A stretch of DNA of 64,000 nucleotides from JAIEPX01 sp963725255 (lineage in GTDB: Bacteria > Pseudomonadota > Gammaproteobacteria > JAIEPX01). This document shows positions 38,865 to 45,966 of this stretch, piece by piece. Positions within the stretch are counted from its first letter, which is position 1, and every line of letters starts with the position of its first letter. The stretch lies in NCBI GenBank assembly GCA_963725255.1, contig CAVRXV010000005.1:434001-498000 (forward strand), read 5' to 3'. The notes below the pieces were generated by a model, which saw nothing but the letters and a program-made list of their open reading frames with translations, ran no database searches and was not told the DNA's origin. A program made the translations under genes and the position numbers.

Positions 38865-39728
38865 CTATAAATAGTGGTCTATTAATAGCACAATAAACAG
38901 TAACATTAAATAGAATATTGAATAATAAAAGGTTTTCATCGCAATCACACGATCTTGGGTGCGGTATAATAGGATCACCCAATACAGAAAAACGGCATTT
39001 AATAGGATGCTGGTGATTAGATAGAATACTCCGCTCATGCCAATGGCGTAGGGCAGTAGTGAGCAGCCGATCATTAAAAATGTATAGAGTAATGTGCATA
39101 ATAAGGTGAATGGAATTCCGTGCGTGACGGGCAACATGGGAATTTCTGCTTTTTTGTATTCATCGTAACGTGCGACGGCAAGTGCCCAAAAATGCGGGGG
39201 CGTCCACGTAAAAATAATTAATACCAGAAGTAAAGGGGCATAATCTAGATGTCCCGTGACAGCTGTCCAGCCGAGTAATGGAGGCGTCGCGCCTGCTAAT
39301 CCACCGATCACAATATTTTGTGGCGTCGCGCGTTTTAAAAAAACCGTATAAATAAGGGCGTATCCGATCAGTGTGGCGAATGTCAGCCATGCGGTGAGCG
39401 CATTAACGAAAATAAAAAGCACCGACATTCCGAGTAAACCGAGAATCGTTGCAAAAATAATGGCTTGAGTCGGTGTCGTTTTTCCACTGGGCAATGGACG
39501 ATTTTGAGTGCGGCCCATTTTTGCATCGATATGACGATCAATGAGTTGATTAATTACGGCGGCAGAACTTGCTGTTAATCCAATTCCTAAAGTGCCATAA
39601 AATAAAGGCTGCCATGGAATCCAGGGTGCAGCTAACAGCATTCCAACGACGGCTGTTAATAAAATTAAAGAGACAACGCGAGGCTTTGTAAGTTCTATAT
39701 ATGAATTAATTGACGCTAAGCGTGTCAC
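38865..39728 (-). CDS. ctaB: Protohaem IX farnesyltransferase (haem O synthase)
   Basis: An integral membrane UbiA-family prenyltransferase that attaches farnesyl to haem B. Signature segments: T-K-P-R-V-V near residue 13, N-Q-L-I-D-R-H-I-D-A-K-M-x-R-T-x-x-R-P-L-P near 60 (the first Asp-rich, Mg-prenyl-diphosphate site), and D-E-Y-K-K-A-E-I-P-M-L-P near 190 (the second). Nine or so hydrophobic helices. The start is GTG with GAGG 9 nt upstream, and the first 23 nt overlap the end of ctaA, so the two are coupled. 287 aa is normal length. Confidence 0.96.
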   Translation of the reverse strand: MTRLASINSYIELTKPRVVSLILLTAVVGMLLAAPWIPWQPLFYGTLGIGLTASSAAVINQLIDRHIDAKMGRTQNRPLPSGKTTPTQAIIFATILGLLGMSVLFIFVNALTAWLTFATLIGYALIYTVFLKRATPQNIVIGGLAGATPPLLGWTAVTGHLDYAPLLLVLIIFTWTPPHFWALAVARYDEYKKAEIPMLPVTHGIPFTLLCTLLYTFLMIGCSLLPYAIGMSGVFYLITSILLNAVFLYWVILLYRTQDRVIAMKTFYYSIFYLMLLFIVLLIDHYL

Positions 39729-40740
39729 GTTGTTGTCCTCGAAAAAGTAAATGAGCCAGTGTCACTAGTGATAAAAGTAAAATTAATGCAACGCCATTAT
39801 GTGCTACTGCAACAGGTAATAATAATTTTGTATCGATATTCGCTACGCCTAATAAAAATTGCACGGTGAGAATAATTAAAATTCCCCAACCCGCAGTGCG
39901 TAATTCTGGACGTTGTCGAGATCGCAGCAAAATCATCGCTAATAATGTGATATAAGTTGCTGTGATAATTGCGCCGTAACGATGCATCATTTGTAACGTG
40001 ACGCGCGCCGTGGTGCCTAAAATTCCGCCTTGATAATTAGCGCCAATGGGACTGGTGAAATTAAAGGCTGTAGCGAAATCCATTTTTGGAAAAAAACTGC
40101 CTTGGCAGAATGGAAAATCGGGACAGATGATGGAAGCGTAATTGGCACTCGTCCATCCACCGAGAAAAATTTGAGTTGCGACAATAATAATTCCTATTAG
40201 TGCAGCAGGTTTTAGCCACGAATTTGGAGTTTTGTAACGTTTGCCGGTTTTCAAACTCAGCGTTAACCACCATAAAAAAGCCGCGATGGTCATGCCACCT
40301 AACAAATGTCCCATGACAACTTGAGGCAATAATTGCCACGTGACTGTCCACATTCCGAGCATCGCTTGAAAAATCACCATCCCGACCAAGAAAAGAGGAA
40401 CTAAGATGGGAACATCACGGTCTCGGCGTTTACGAATAAGTGCGCTCACTGCTAGTGTGAATATCAATAATCCTAAAGTACCTGCAAAATAGCGATGAAT
40501 CATTTCTGGCCAGGCTTTTTGAGGCTCCACTTTGAGTTGTGGAAATGCTTGTTCGGCTTTTGCAACGGCTTGTGTTGTTTGCGGAACCGTCAACTGTCCG
40601 TAACAGCCCGGCCAATCTGGGCAGCCAAGCCCTGCGTCTTTCAACCGAGTGTACGCTCCTAGCATCACCACGGTCACCGCTAATAATGTTGCGAAGAGGG
40701 CCATTAACCAAAATCGATGTGCTGGTTGAGATTTATTCAT
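39706..40740 (-). CDS. ctaA: Haem A synthase (COX15/CtaA family)
   Basis: A membrane monooxygenase converting haem O to haem A. It shows the first histidine helix W-P-E-M-I-H-R-Y-F-A-G, the disulphide loop G-C-P-D-W-P-G-C-Y-G, V-M-G-H-L-L-G-G-M-T, C-P-D-F-P-F-C-Q-G, M-M-H-R-Y-G-A and a late V-A-H-N-G-V, giving the four haem-ligand histidines, within eight hydrophobic helices. The start at 40740 (six residues into the longest frame) has AAAGG 7 nt upstream. It lies between the SCO-like gene and ctaB. Confidence 0.95.
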   Translation of the reverse strand: MNKSQPAHRFWLMALFATLLAVTVVMLGAYTRLKDAGLGCPDWPGCYGQLTVPQTTQAVAKAEQAFPQLKVEPQKAWPEMIHRYFAGTLGLLIFTLAVSALIRKRRDRDVPILVPLFLVGMVIFQAMLGMWTVTWQLLPQVVMGHLLGGMTIAAFLWWLTLSLKTGKRYKTPNSWLKPAALIGIIIVATQIFLGGWTSANYASIICPDFPFCQGSFFPKMDFATAFNFTSPIGANYQGGILGTTARVTLQMMHRYGAIITATYITLLAMILLRSRQRPELRTAGWGILIILTVQFLLGVANIDTKLLLPVAVAHNGVALILLLSLVTLAHLLFRGQQRDTLSVN

Positions 40741-40750
40741 AATTACACCT

Positions 40751-41329
40751 TTACCCAATTTGCGAAACCCTCAATAATTTTGTCAAATCCTTAAAAATGT
40801 TCGAAGGATTTGAGGAAGGTTTATAGCGCATCATAATATTACCTAGAGGATCACTAAAATAAATGGCACCTTCTTCTGAATTAAGAAGTTGCGCTTGAGA
40901 TTTTTCAATTACCCATTGTTTCGTCAGAGGGTAGTCCCGCTTTAATATTGACTCTAAATGCGCGTCGTTTTTATTGCCGCTCAATGTCAGCACTACCTGA
41001 CGAATTCGTGTTTGGTCTTTTCCAGTTGCTTTGGCAATTTGTCGGATGTTGTAAAGACTGGTTTCACAAGCTTTATTACAAGAAGTTGGGCTGAGTGTCA
41101 GTAATATCCATCTCCCCAGAATATCTTTATCGGCCAGTTCATGATGCGAGGTGTCTTTTAATGATAGTTGTTTAATGGGTATGGTGGGTTGTATCAATTG
41201 CCCGTAATTGGTGGTTTTACCTTCAAGTGGAGCTCCATACCAATATAAAAGCCCAGCAAGAATCAATGGGATTGTGAAGGTTAAAATTAAGCTAACGATT
41301 ACAAAATTATTGCGTTTTTCGGCGATCAT
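40751..41329 (-). CDS. SCO/thioredoxin-like cytochrome oxidase assembly membrane protein
   Basis: About 192 aa: one N-terminal membrane helix (I-V-S-L-I-L-T-F-T-I-P-L-I-L) and a periplasmic part with W-I-L-L-T-L-S-P-T-S-C-N-K-A-C, a CxxxC pair resembling the copper site of SCO proteins, and a later I-Y-F-S-D-P-L-G-N-I-M-M-R-Y strand where SCO proteins carry their histidine (absent here). This type of protein is regularly found between SURF1 and ctaA in gammaproteobacteria and is thought to help mature the oxidase. ATG 41329 is chosen because the extra 19 residues of the longer frame are encoded by the palindromic repeat at 41340-41402. Confidence 0.8.
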   Translation of the reverse strand: MIAEKRNNFVIVSLILTFTIPLILAGLLYWYGAPLEGKTTNYGQLIQPTIPIKQLSLKDTSHHELADKDILGRWILLTLSPTSCNKACETSLYNIRQIAKATGKDQTRIRQVVLTLSGNKNDAHLESILKRDYPLTKQWVIEKSQAQLLNSEEGAIYFSDPLGNIMMRYKPSSNPSNIFKDLTKLLRVSQIG

Positions 41330-41339
41330 ACTTTTTCTC

Positions 41340-41402
41340 GGGGTCAAGTCTAAGATTGCTACCTTCTTAGATAGAGAAGGTAGCAATCTTAGACTTGACC
41401 CC
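41340..41402. repeat. Perfect 28-bp inverted repeat, palindromic repeat family copy
   Basis: The left arm (41340-41367) starts GGGGTCAAGTCTAAGATTGC and the right arm (41375-41402) ends GCAATCTTAGACTTGACCCC, with a 7-nt loop TAGATAG and no mismatch. It sits between the SURF1 and SCO-like genes. On the minus strand it encodes the last R-G-Q-V-stop of SURF1. It has no poly-T tract. Confidence 0.9.
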
Positions 41403-42123
41403 TTTCCTCCCGGTTAATATTCAATACGAGGAAAATTACCATTAAAAGGGTGGCAAATGCAAACCATTGCAGGGCGTAGGCTCGATGCTTCTCGGGCGGA
41501 AGGCCTTGTGGCTGCCAATCTCGAACGAACCCGTCGGCTTGATCGGGATTTAATAAGAGGATGATAGGTTGTAGCGGCTGCCCAAAAGCGTTCGATAATT
41601 CGTCAATCTTGATGACTTGCATCACTTTAGGCCAGGTGGTCTTACCGATAAAATTTTCGCCTAAATGGAATGTGCGTAGTGGAGGGGCGTTCAGCCGTCC
41701 GTTTAATGTCACTGGATTCGTTGATAATTGTAATTGAGAGTGTGGAAGTTGTTTGGTGATCCAGCCGCGATTCACTAAAAGAATTTGTTGGGAGTCGGTA
41801 ATAAAAGGTGTGAGTACATAATAGCCCACCTGATGCTCATGGAATTGGTTATCTTGTAAAAATTGCTTGTCAGAAATGTAATGGCCGTGAATGCTTAATG
41901 GGAAATAGCGAAAGCCTTCCGGATCTTTTATAGCTTGATCCAGCGTAAGAGGCGGTTGGCCTTGTTGATTGGTGTAATGATCTAGCAGTTGCTGTTTATA
42001 CTCAGCTCTGTGCCATTGCCAAAAGCCCAGTGAAATCAAGACGGGCAACATTATAAGCGTGGCGAGGGTTGGCCAAAACGTTGGTTTGAATGTCAATTTT
42101 AGTCTAGCGCTGACGGGCTTCAT
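41389..42123 (-). CDS. SURF1-family cytochrome oxidase biogenesis protein
   Basis: SURF1/Shy1 proteins sit in the inner membrane and assist haem insertion into oxidase subunit I. Seen here: an N-terminal helix ending G-F-W-Q-W-H-R-A-E-Y-K near residue 40, the periplasmic domain with V-N-R-G-W-I near 120, and a C-terminal helix ending in F-L-V-L-N-I-N-R-E-E. The final R-G-Q-V-stop comes from the palindromic repeat. The ATG at 42123 follows a GGA; the longer frame starts with TTG and is less likely. It is the first gene of the minus-strand assembly block. Confidence 0.92.
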   Translation of the reverse strand: MKPVSARLKLTFKPTFWPTLATLIMLPVLISLGFWQWHRAEYKQQLLDHYTNQQGQPPLTLDQAIKDPEGFRYFPLSIHGHYISDKQFLQDNQFHEHQVGYYVLTPFITDSQQILLVNRGWITKQLPHSQLQLSTNPVTLNGRLNAPPLRTFHLGENFIGKTTWPKVMQVIKIDELSNAFGQPLQPIILLLNPDQADGFVRDWQPQGLPPEKHRAYALQWFAFATLLMVIFLVLNINREERGQV

Positions 42124-42262
42124 GGGGGTTCCAGCAGGGTGAATCAATCGGTTTCTATCCTAGCACACCCTCTAAAGACTTTTCGAGGAGTTTTCTCTTT
42201 ATGAGTCCTTATGATACACTTCGACTTCATTGAGAATCGGCTCTCTAGGGAAACAAATAATC

Positions 42263-42463
42263 ATGAAATATCTAATATTCGTTTTAATGTTAATGGTGCT
42301 TTATTCCTTGGGAAGTGCGAGTTTTTATATGTTAAGAAGGCGTGATTCTGAGAAAATGGCTCGAGCATTAACATGGCGGATAGGGCTTTCAGTCTTGATT
42401 TTCGCTTTATTGCTAATTGCAGCAATGGTGGGATGGTGGGAGCCTCATTCGATATTGCAGTGA
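42263..42463 (+). CDS. Twin-transmembrane protein (DUF2909-like)
   Basis: 66 aa with two helices, Y-L-I-F-V-L-M-L-M-V-L-Y-S-L-G-S-A and L-S-V-L-I-F-A-L-L-L-I-A-A-M-V-G-W-W, separated by a basic loop L-R-R-R-D-S-E-K-M-A-R-A-L-T-W-R-I. The loop and final G-W-W match the small DUF2909 proteins coded next to cytochrome oxidase assembly genes in many gammaproteobacteria. ATG 42263 is taken as the start because GGGA lies 12 nt upstream and the 11 extra residues of the longer frame are not membrane-like. Divergent from SURF1. Confidence 0.8.
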   Translation: MKYLIFVLMLMVLYSLGSASFYMLRRRDSEKMARALTWRIGLSVLIFALLLIAAMVGWWEPHSILQ

Positions 42464-42845
42464 TGTTATCTTAACGTTACCTTAGGGTCTAATAGGAATG
42501 TTGAAATCAGAGGGGCTTTTGCCATATTTTCCTAGCAAATTCTGCTTTATAACCCCTGATCAAACGAGTTCCTAATGAATCCAGAGCAAGAACTCTAGTT
42601 AAATCGTGATATTCTCCTTCCATTTTATATAAAATCTGATACAATATGGGCACTGAAGATTAAGACCTACCATGTTTTTATCGTTGTTAAGTCTTTCTTC
42701 ATGGGGTGTTCAGGGGATAGGCAGGGTGGGCCTAATAGTTGAAGACAGAAGAATGTGTCAAAATTCCCTTAAATGCTTTATTTTTTTGTAAAAACATGTT
42801 AAAATGCTAGCATGTTAATTGAACTTAATCAGGATAGGTGGATTT
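42464..42845 (+). promoter_or_regulatory. 382-nt intergenic region with probable promoter of the repressor gene
   Basis: Near its right end TAAAAT (42800-42805) is a good -10 box with only a weak -35 (TTTATT, 42777). Two direct repeats CATGTTAA (42795-42802 and 42811-42818) surround it, and AACATG/CATGTT also form an inverted pair, a natural autoregulatory operator. The rest of the gap shows no gene or RNA that I can support. Confidence 0.4.
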
Positions 42846-43538
42846 ATGCCAAAATTAATTGATAGAATTCAAGATCTCAAAGACACAAAGTCCGGCCCAG
42901 AAATGCGGGGTCAGAGGCTTAAAAGCTTACGTATGATGACAGGTTTATCGCGTAAGGCTTTTGAAGAACAGTATCATATCAGTGCAAGTACTATCCAATC
43001 TTGGGAAGACGCTAAAGCTGGTGGTCTGACCGAAAAAGGCGCTCGACGAGTTATTGCCGTATTCAAAGAAGAAGGTATTCGTTGTGGCGTTGATTGGTTG
43101 CTCTACGGTATTGGTACTCCTCCTCAATTGTCGAACAAACTGTTTGATACAGGCAATGAACGTCTTGAGCCGATCGAAGTTCCGACTGAAGATCGCGCGA
43201 TTGTTAATGAATTGCTCGTTTTCCGTCAAAACAACCCAGACGCGGTCGAATACATCATTATTGATGATGGTATGGCACCTGCGTTCGCAGTGGGCGACTA
43301 CGTTGCTGGTAAACGTCGTTCGTCTCTCCATCTGGATTCAGTGATCGGTAAAAACTGTATCGTTGAGACTCGTGACAACGAAATTCTCTTCCGTCGAGTC
43401 AAAGCAGGTAACAAGCCTGGTACTTATACACTGACTTGTGTTAACCCAGATACATCTGTACGTGAAATTACTCTATACGATCGTGAATTGGTTAGTGCAG
43501 CTCCAGTAATTTGGCATCGTAAGAAAGACTTTTCTTAA
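42846..43538 (+). CDS. XRE-HTH transcriptional regulator with S24-like C-terminal domain, catalytic dyad missing
   Basis: 230 aa. The N-terminal HTH (residues about 15-65: L-K-S-L-R-M-M-T-G-L-S-R-K-A-F, S-A-S-T-I-Q-S-W-E) is followed by a LexA/CI-like C-terminal domain: I-I-I-D-D-G-M-A-P-A-F-A-V-G-D-Y-V-A-G and E-I-L-F-R-R-V. In self-cleaving S24 proteins the first motif is G-D-S-M and the second K-R-V; here Ser is Gly and Lys is Arg, so autocleavage is not expected. AGGTGGA 5 nt before ATG 42846 decides the start. G+C and codon use are richer than in the flanks, suggesting high expression or strong selection. It is followed by a strong terminator and stands alone. Confidence 0.88.
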   Translation: MPKLIDRIQDLKDTKSGPEMRGQRLKSLRMMTGLSRKAFEEQYHISASTIQSWEDAKAGGLTEKGARRVIAVFKEEGIRCGVDWLLYGIGTPPQLSNKLFDTGNERLEPIEVPTEDRAIVNELLVFRQNNPDAVEYIIIDDGMAPAFAVGDYVAGKRRSSLHLDSVIGKNCIVETRDNEILFRRVKAGNKPGTYTLTCVNPDTSVREITLYDRELVSAAPVIWHRKKDFS

Positions 43539-43560
43539 TTCTAGATATTGCTAATTAAAG

Positions 43561-43596
43561 ACGGCTGGTAACGAAAGTTACCGGCCGTTTTTTTTT
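43561..43596 (+). terminator. Strong rho-independent terminator
   Basis: ACGGCTGGTAAC pairs with GTTACCGGCCGT (one G-T wobble) across a GAAA tetraloop and is followed by an uninterrupted run of T to 43596. It ends the repressor transcript. Confidence 0.92.
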
Positions 43597-43614
43597 GTGA
43601 GCAAGCTGAACAAA

Positions 43615-44784
43615 TTACTGTCTTGCATCTATTTCAGAAAATCCTGTTGCAGTACCCTGTTGAAGTTTTTTGACACGAGCTTGATGAATGGCTTTGCCGA
43701 TTTCTTCGCCTTTTAGACCTCTCTCTATAAAAGGACTATTGGCTATATCTTTTGTTTTTTCAAAAGCCTGTTTGAGAAAATTTACTGTATCTTTTTTTGT
43801 ATTTTCTATTTCGGGAAGCTTCATCACTTGGCAAAAATCAGAAAAACGTTCAGGTCGTCGATAGGCATCGATTTTTTCGAGAAAATTAACAATCATTTCT
43901 GCATTTTTGAAATCTAGATTACGGTAATTATCGCGATTGGAAGAAACAAGAATAGCTAATTCGCTAAATCGACTCGAGGGTTTGAGACGATCGGAAAGAG
44001 AAGAAATTTCGTTTTTGTTGAGAAATAACGCAATAACTGAAAATCTAATCAGTGGATCTGAAGGCGCTTTAGTTAAAAGGCTAAAAAAATTGTTGAGACT
44101 AAATTGTGAATGGCTAATAGATTTAAATATAGGTGGAGGTATATGCTTAAAGAATTCAGGGAAGAGTTTTTTTAACGCACCACACTCATTTAAAACTTCA
44201 AAAAATCGACGTGGATTATCTTCAGATAATGCACGTGAGAATTCTTTCCAAACTCTTTCGGAGACAAGTGCATCAACTTCGCCGCTCTGGACCATTTTTT
44301 TCATCAGAGCATTGGTTTCGGGAAAAACAGTGAAATCAGGAAATCGAGCGGCAAATCGTGCGACACGTAAAATACGTACAGGATCTTCTGAAAAAGCAGG
44401 AGAAATATGTCGCAGAATTTTCTTTTTAAGATCGAGTTGTCCGTGATAAGGATCTATGATTTTATTTTCAGGATCTTCTACTTCTTGAGCCATTGCATTA
44501 ATGGTTAAATCACGTCTTATTAAATCTTCTTCGAGTGTTACGGAAGGATCAGCGTTGCATTCAAATCCAGTATAGCCTTTGCCTGTTTTTCGTTCTGTGC
44601 GAGCGAGAGCATATTCTTCGTTTGTTTCTGGATGTAAAAAAACAGGGAAATCTTTACCAACTTGTCGAAATCCGAGATCTAACATTTCTTTTGGAGTAGC
44701 GCCTACGACAACGTAATCACGTTCAGTGACTTCACGTCCTAAAAGTTTGTCACGTACTGCACCACCGACCAGATAGATTTTCAC
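43615..44784 (-). CDS. cca: CCA-adding tRNA nucleotidyltransferase, short form without HD domain
   Basis: Adds or repairs the 3' CCA of tRNAs. The class II nucleotidyltransferase core is clear: Y-L-V-G-G-A-V-R-D-K-L-L-G at the N-terminus, E-R-D-Y-V-V-V-G, E-Y-A-L-A-R-T-E-R-K, R-R-D-L-T-I-N-A-M-A and D-P-V-R-I-L-R-V-A-R-F-A-A-R. It aligns closely with E. coli Cca over the first 230 residues. E. coli Cca then has an HD phosphohydrolase domain (H-D-x-G-K); here the equivalent part (residues 235-300) has no HD, and the protein is 389 rather than 412 aa. It therefore probably lacks the phosphatase and phosphodiesterase activities. The ATG start is unambiguous. Confidence 0.95.
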   Translation of the reverse strand: MKIYLVGGAVRDKLLGREVTERDYVVVGATPKEMLDLGFRQVGKDFPVFLHPETNEEYALARTERKTGKGYTGFECNADPSVTLEEDLIRRDLTINAMAQEVEDPENKIIDPYHGQLDLKKKILRHISPAFSEDPVRILRVARFAARFPDFTVFPETNALMKKMVQSGEVDALVSERVWKEFSRALSEDNPRRFFEVLNECGALKKLFPEFFKHIPPPIFKSISHSQFSLNNFFSLLTKAPSDPLIRFSVIALFLNKNEISSLSDRLKPSSRFSELAILVSSNRDNYRNLDFKNAEMIVNFLEKIDAYRRPERFSDFCQVMKLPEIENTKKDTVNFLKQAFEKTKDIANSPFIERGLKGEEIGKAIHQARVKKLQQGTATGFSEIDARQ

Positions 44785-44828
44785 AGGACCCTCGTTTGTT
44801 TCGATTATGTTGTCATTAAAAGTGAGGT

Positions 44829-44872
44829 GGGGTCAAGTCTAGCTTTGACATTGCACTGGTTCTCTATATCTA
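44829..44872 (+). promoter_or_regulatory. Half copy of the GGGGTCAAGTCTA repeat carrying a possible psd promoter
   Basis: GGGGTCAAGTCTA (from 44829) repeats the arm of the 41340 copy without its partner. It runs into TTGACA (44845-44850) and, 16 nt on, TATCTA (44867-44872), a plausible promoter for psd. The repeat similarity is clear; promoter function is a guess from the box match. Confidence 0.4.
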
Positions 44873-44912
44873 GCATGATATAGTGAGATACCCTATAGGA
44901 AAGGTCGAGTTC

Positions 44913-45773
44913 ATGTTCATCCAGTATAAAAAACTAGCTTTTTATTTGTTGCCCCACCATGCGCTTTCGCGTTTGGCGGGCGTGATCAGCCGTTGTGAAG
45001 TGGGCTGGTTTAAACGACTATTGGTGAATTGGTTTATAAAAAAGTATGGGGTTGATATGAGCTTGGCGGTTGAGCCCAATCCCGATGTTTATCGCTCATT
45101 TAATCAGTTTTTTACTCGAGCCATTAAAACAGAGCGACGACCGATCTGTCCCGATCGCAATGCGATTGCGAGTCCTGCTGATGGTGTGATCAGCCAAATG
45201 GGGGCCCTTCGTGAGGGCCAATTGTTGCAGGCTAAGGGCATAGAGTATTCGCTGTCTGAATTACTGGGGGGTGATGATCCTCAAGCGCAATCGCTGTTGG
45301 GCGGGGAATTTATGACCGTTTATTTGTCGCCGAAGGATTATCATCGGGTCCATATTCCTTTAGAGGGTCAACTAGAAAAGATGGTTTATGTGCCGGGGCG
45401 TTTGTTTTCAGTGAATGCTTTTTCTTCAGAGCATATTCCCAATTTATTCACGCGCAATGAGCGTGTGGTGTGTTGGTTTAAGACAGAGTGTGGTCCGATG
45501 GTTGTGGTGTTAGTGGGGGCGATGCTGGTAGCGAGCATTCATACAGTTTGGGCAGGGAAGGTGGCTCCATCGAAGATCTCGAGTGTTGTGACAACACAGT
45601 ATCAAGAGGAAAAGATTCACTTGAATAAAGGCGATGAGCTGGGGCATTTTGAGTTGGGTTCCACGGTGATTGTTGTATTTCCTCGTGGAGTTGCTCGCTG
45701 GAGCGAGGAGCTGAAATCGGGAAGTGCAGTGCAAGTCGGGCAAGAGATTGGGGTAGTTGAAGGGCAGAGTTAA
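44913..45773 (+). CDS. psd: Phosphatidylserine decarboxylase proenzyme
   Basis: Converts phosphatidylserine to phosphatidylethanolamine at the inner membrane. The bacterial PSD-B signatures are all there: F-N-Q-F-F-T-R near residue 60, A-S-P-A-D-G near 85, K-D-Y-H-R-V-H-I-P near 140 and the self-cleavage site F-E-L-G-S-T-V near 250, whose Ser becomes the pyruvoyl group. 286 aa is normal. ATG 44913 follows AAAGGT at 7 nt; the longer frame starts with GTG. A 29-bp perfect palindrome begins 4 nt after the stop and could act as its transcript end. Confidence 0.96.
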   Translation: MFIQYKKLAFYLLPHHALSRLAGVISRCEVGWFKRLLVNWFIKKYGVDMSLAVEPNPDVYRSFNQFFTRAIKTERRPICPDRNAIASPADGVISQMGALREGQLLQAKGIEYSLSELLGGDDPQAQSLLGGEFMTVYLSPKDYHRVHIPLEGQLEKMVYVPGRLFSVNAFSSEHIPNLFTRNERVVCWFKTECGPMVVVLVGAMLVASIHTVWAGKVAPSKISSVVTTQYQEEKIHLNKGDELGHFELGSTVIVVFPRGVARWSEELKSGSAVQVGQEIGVVEGQS

Positions 45774-45776
45774 GAG

Positions 45777-45842
45777 GTCATCGCGAGCGTAGCGTGGCGA
45801 TCCAGAAAAAAGACTGGATCGCCACGCTACGCTCGCGATGAC
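45777..45842. repeat. Perfect 29-bp inverted repeat
   Basis: Left arm 45777-45805 (GTCATCGCGAGCGTAGCG...) and right arm 45814-45842 (...CGCTACGCTCGCGATGAC) pair without mismatch across an 8-nt A-rich loop. The sequence resembles the 'cattgcgagcg...gcgatcc' intergenic repeats seen in Rickettsiales and gammaproteobacteria. It is different in sequence from the GGGGTCAGGTCTAA family. G+C is well above the surroundings. Confidence 0.9.
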
Positions 45843-45966
45843 TAATGAGATATTTAGATCCACCATCTTCTTTATTAGGTTCACGATGACTTTCAAATGT
45901 TCTCTTTCATAGTGTTTCATGATAGTGTCCGTTATTTCACCGACGTGAATTTAGCAAAGGATTTTT

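Noticed and set aside
43937..44446. 169-codon plus-strand ORF opposite cca
   Set aside because: cca is unambiguous on the minus strand; this is a long shadow ORF.
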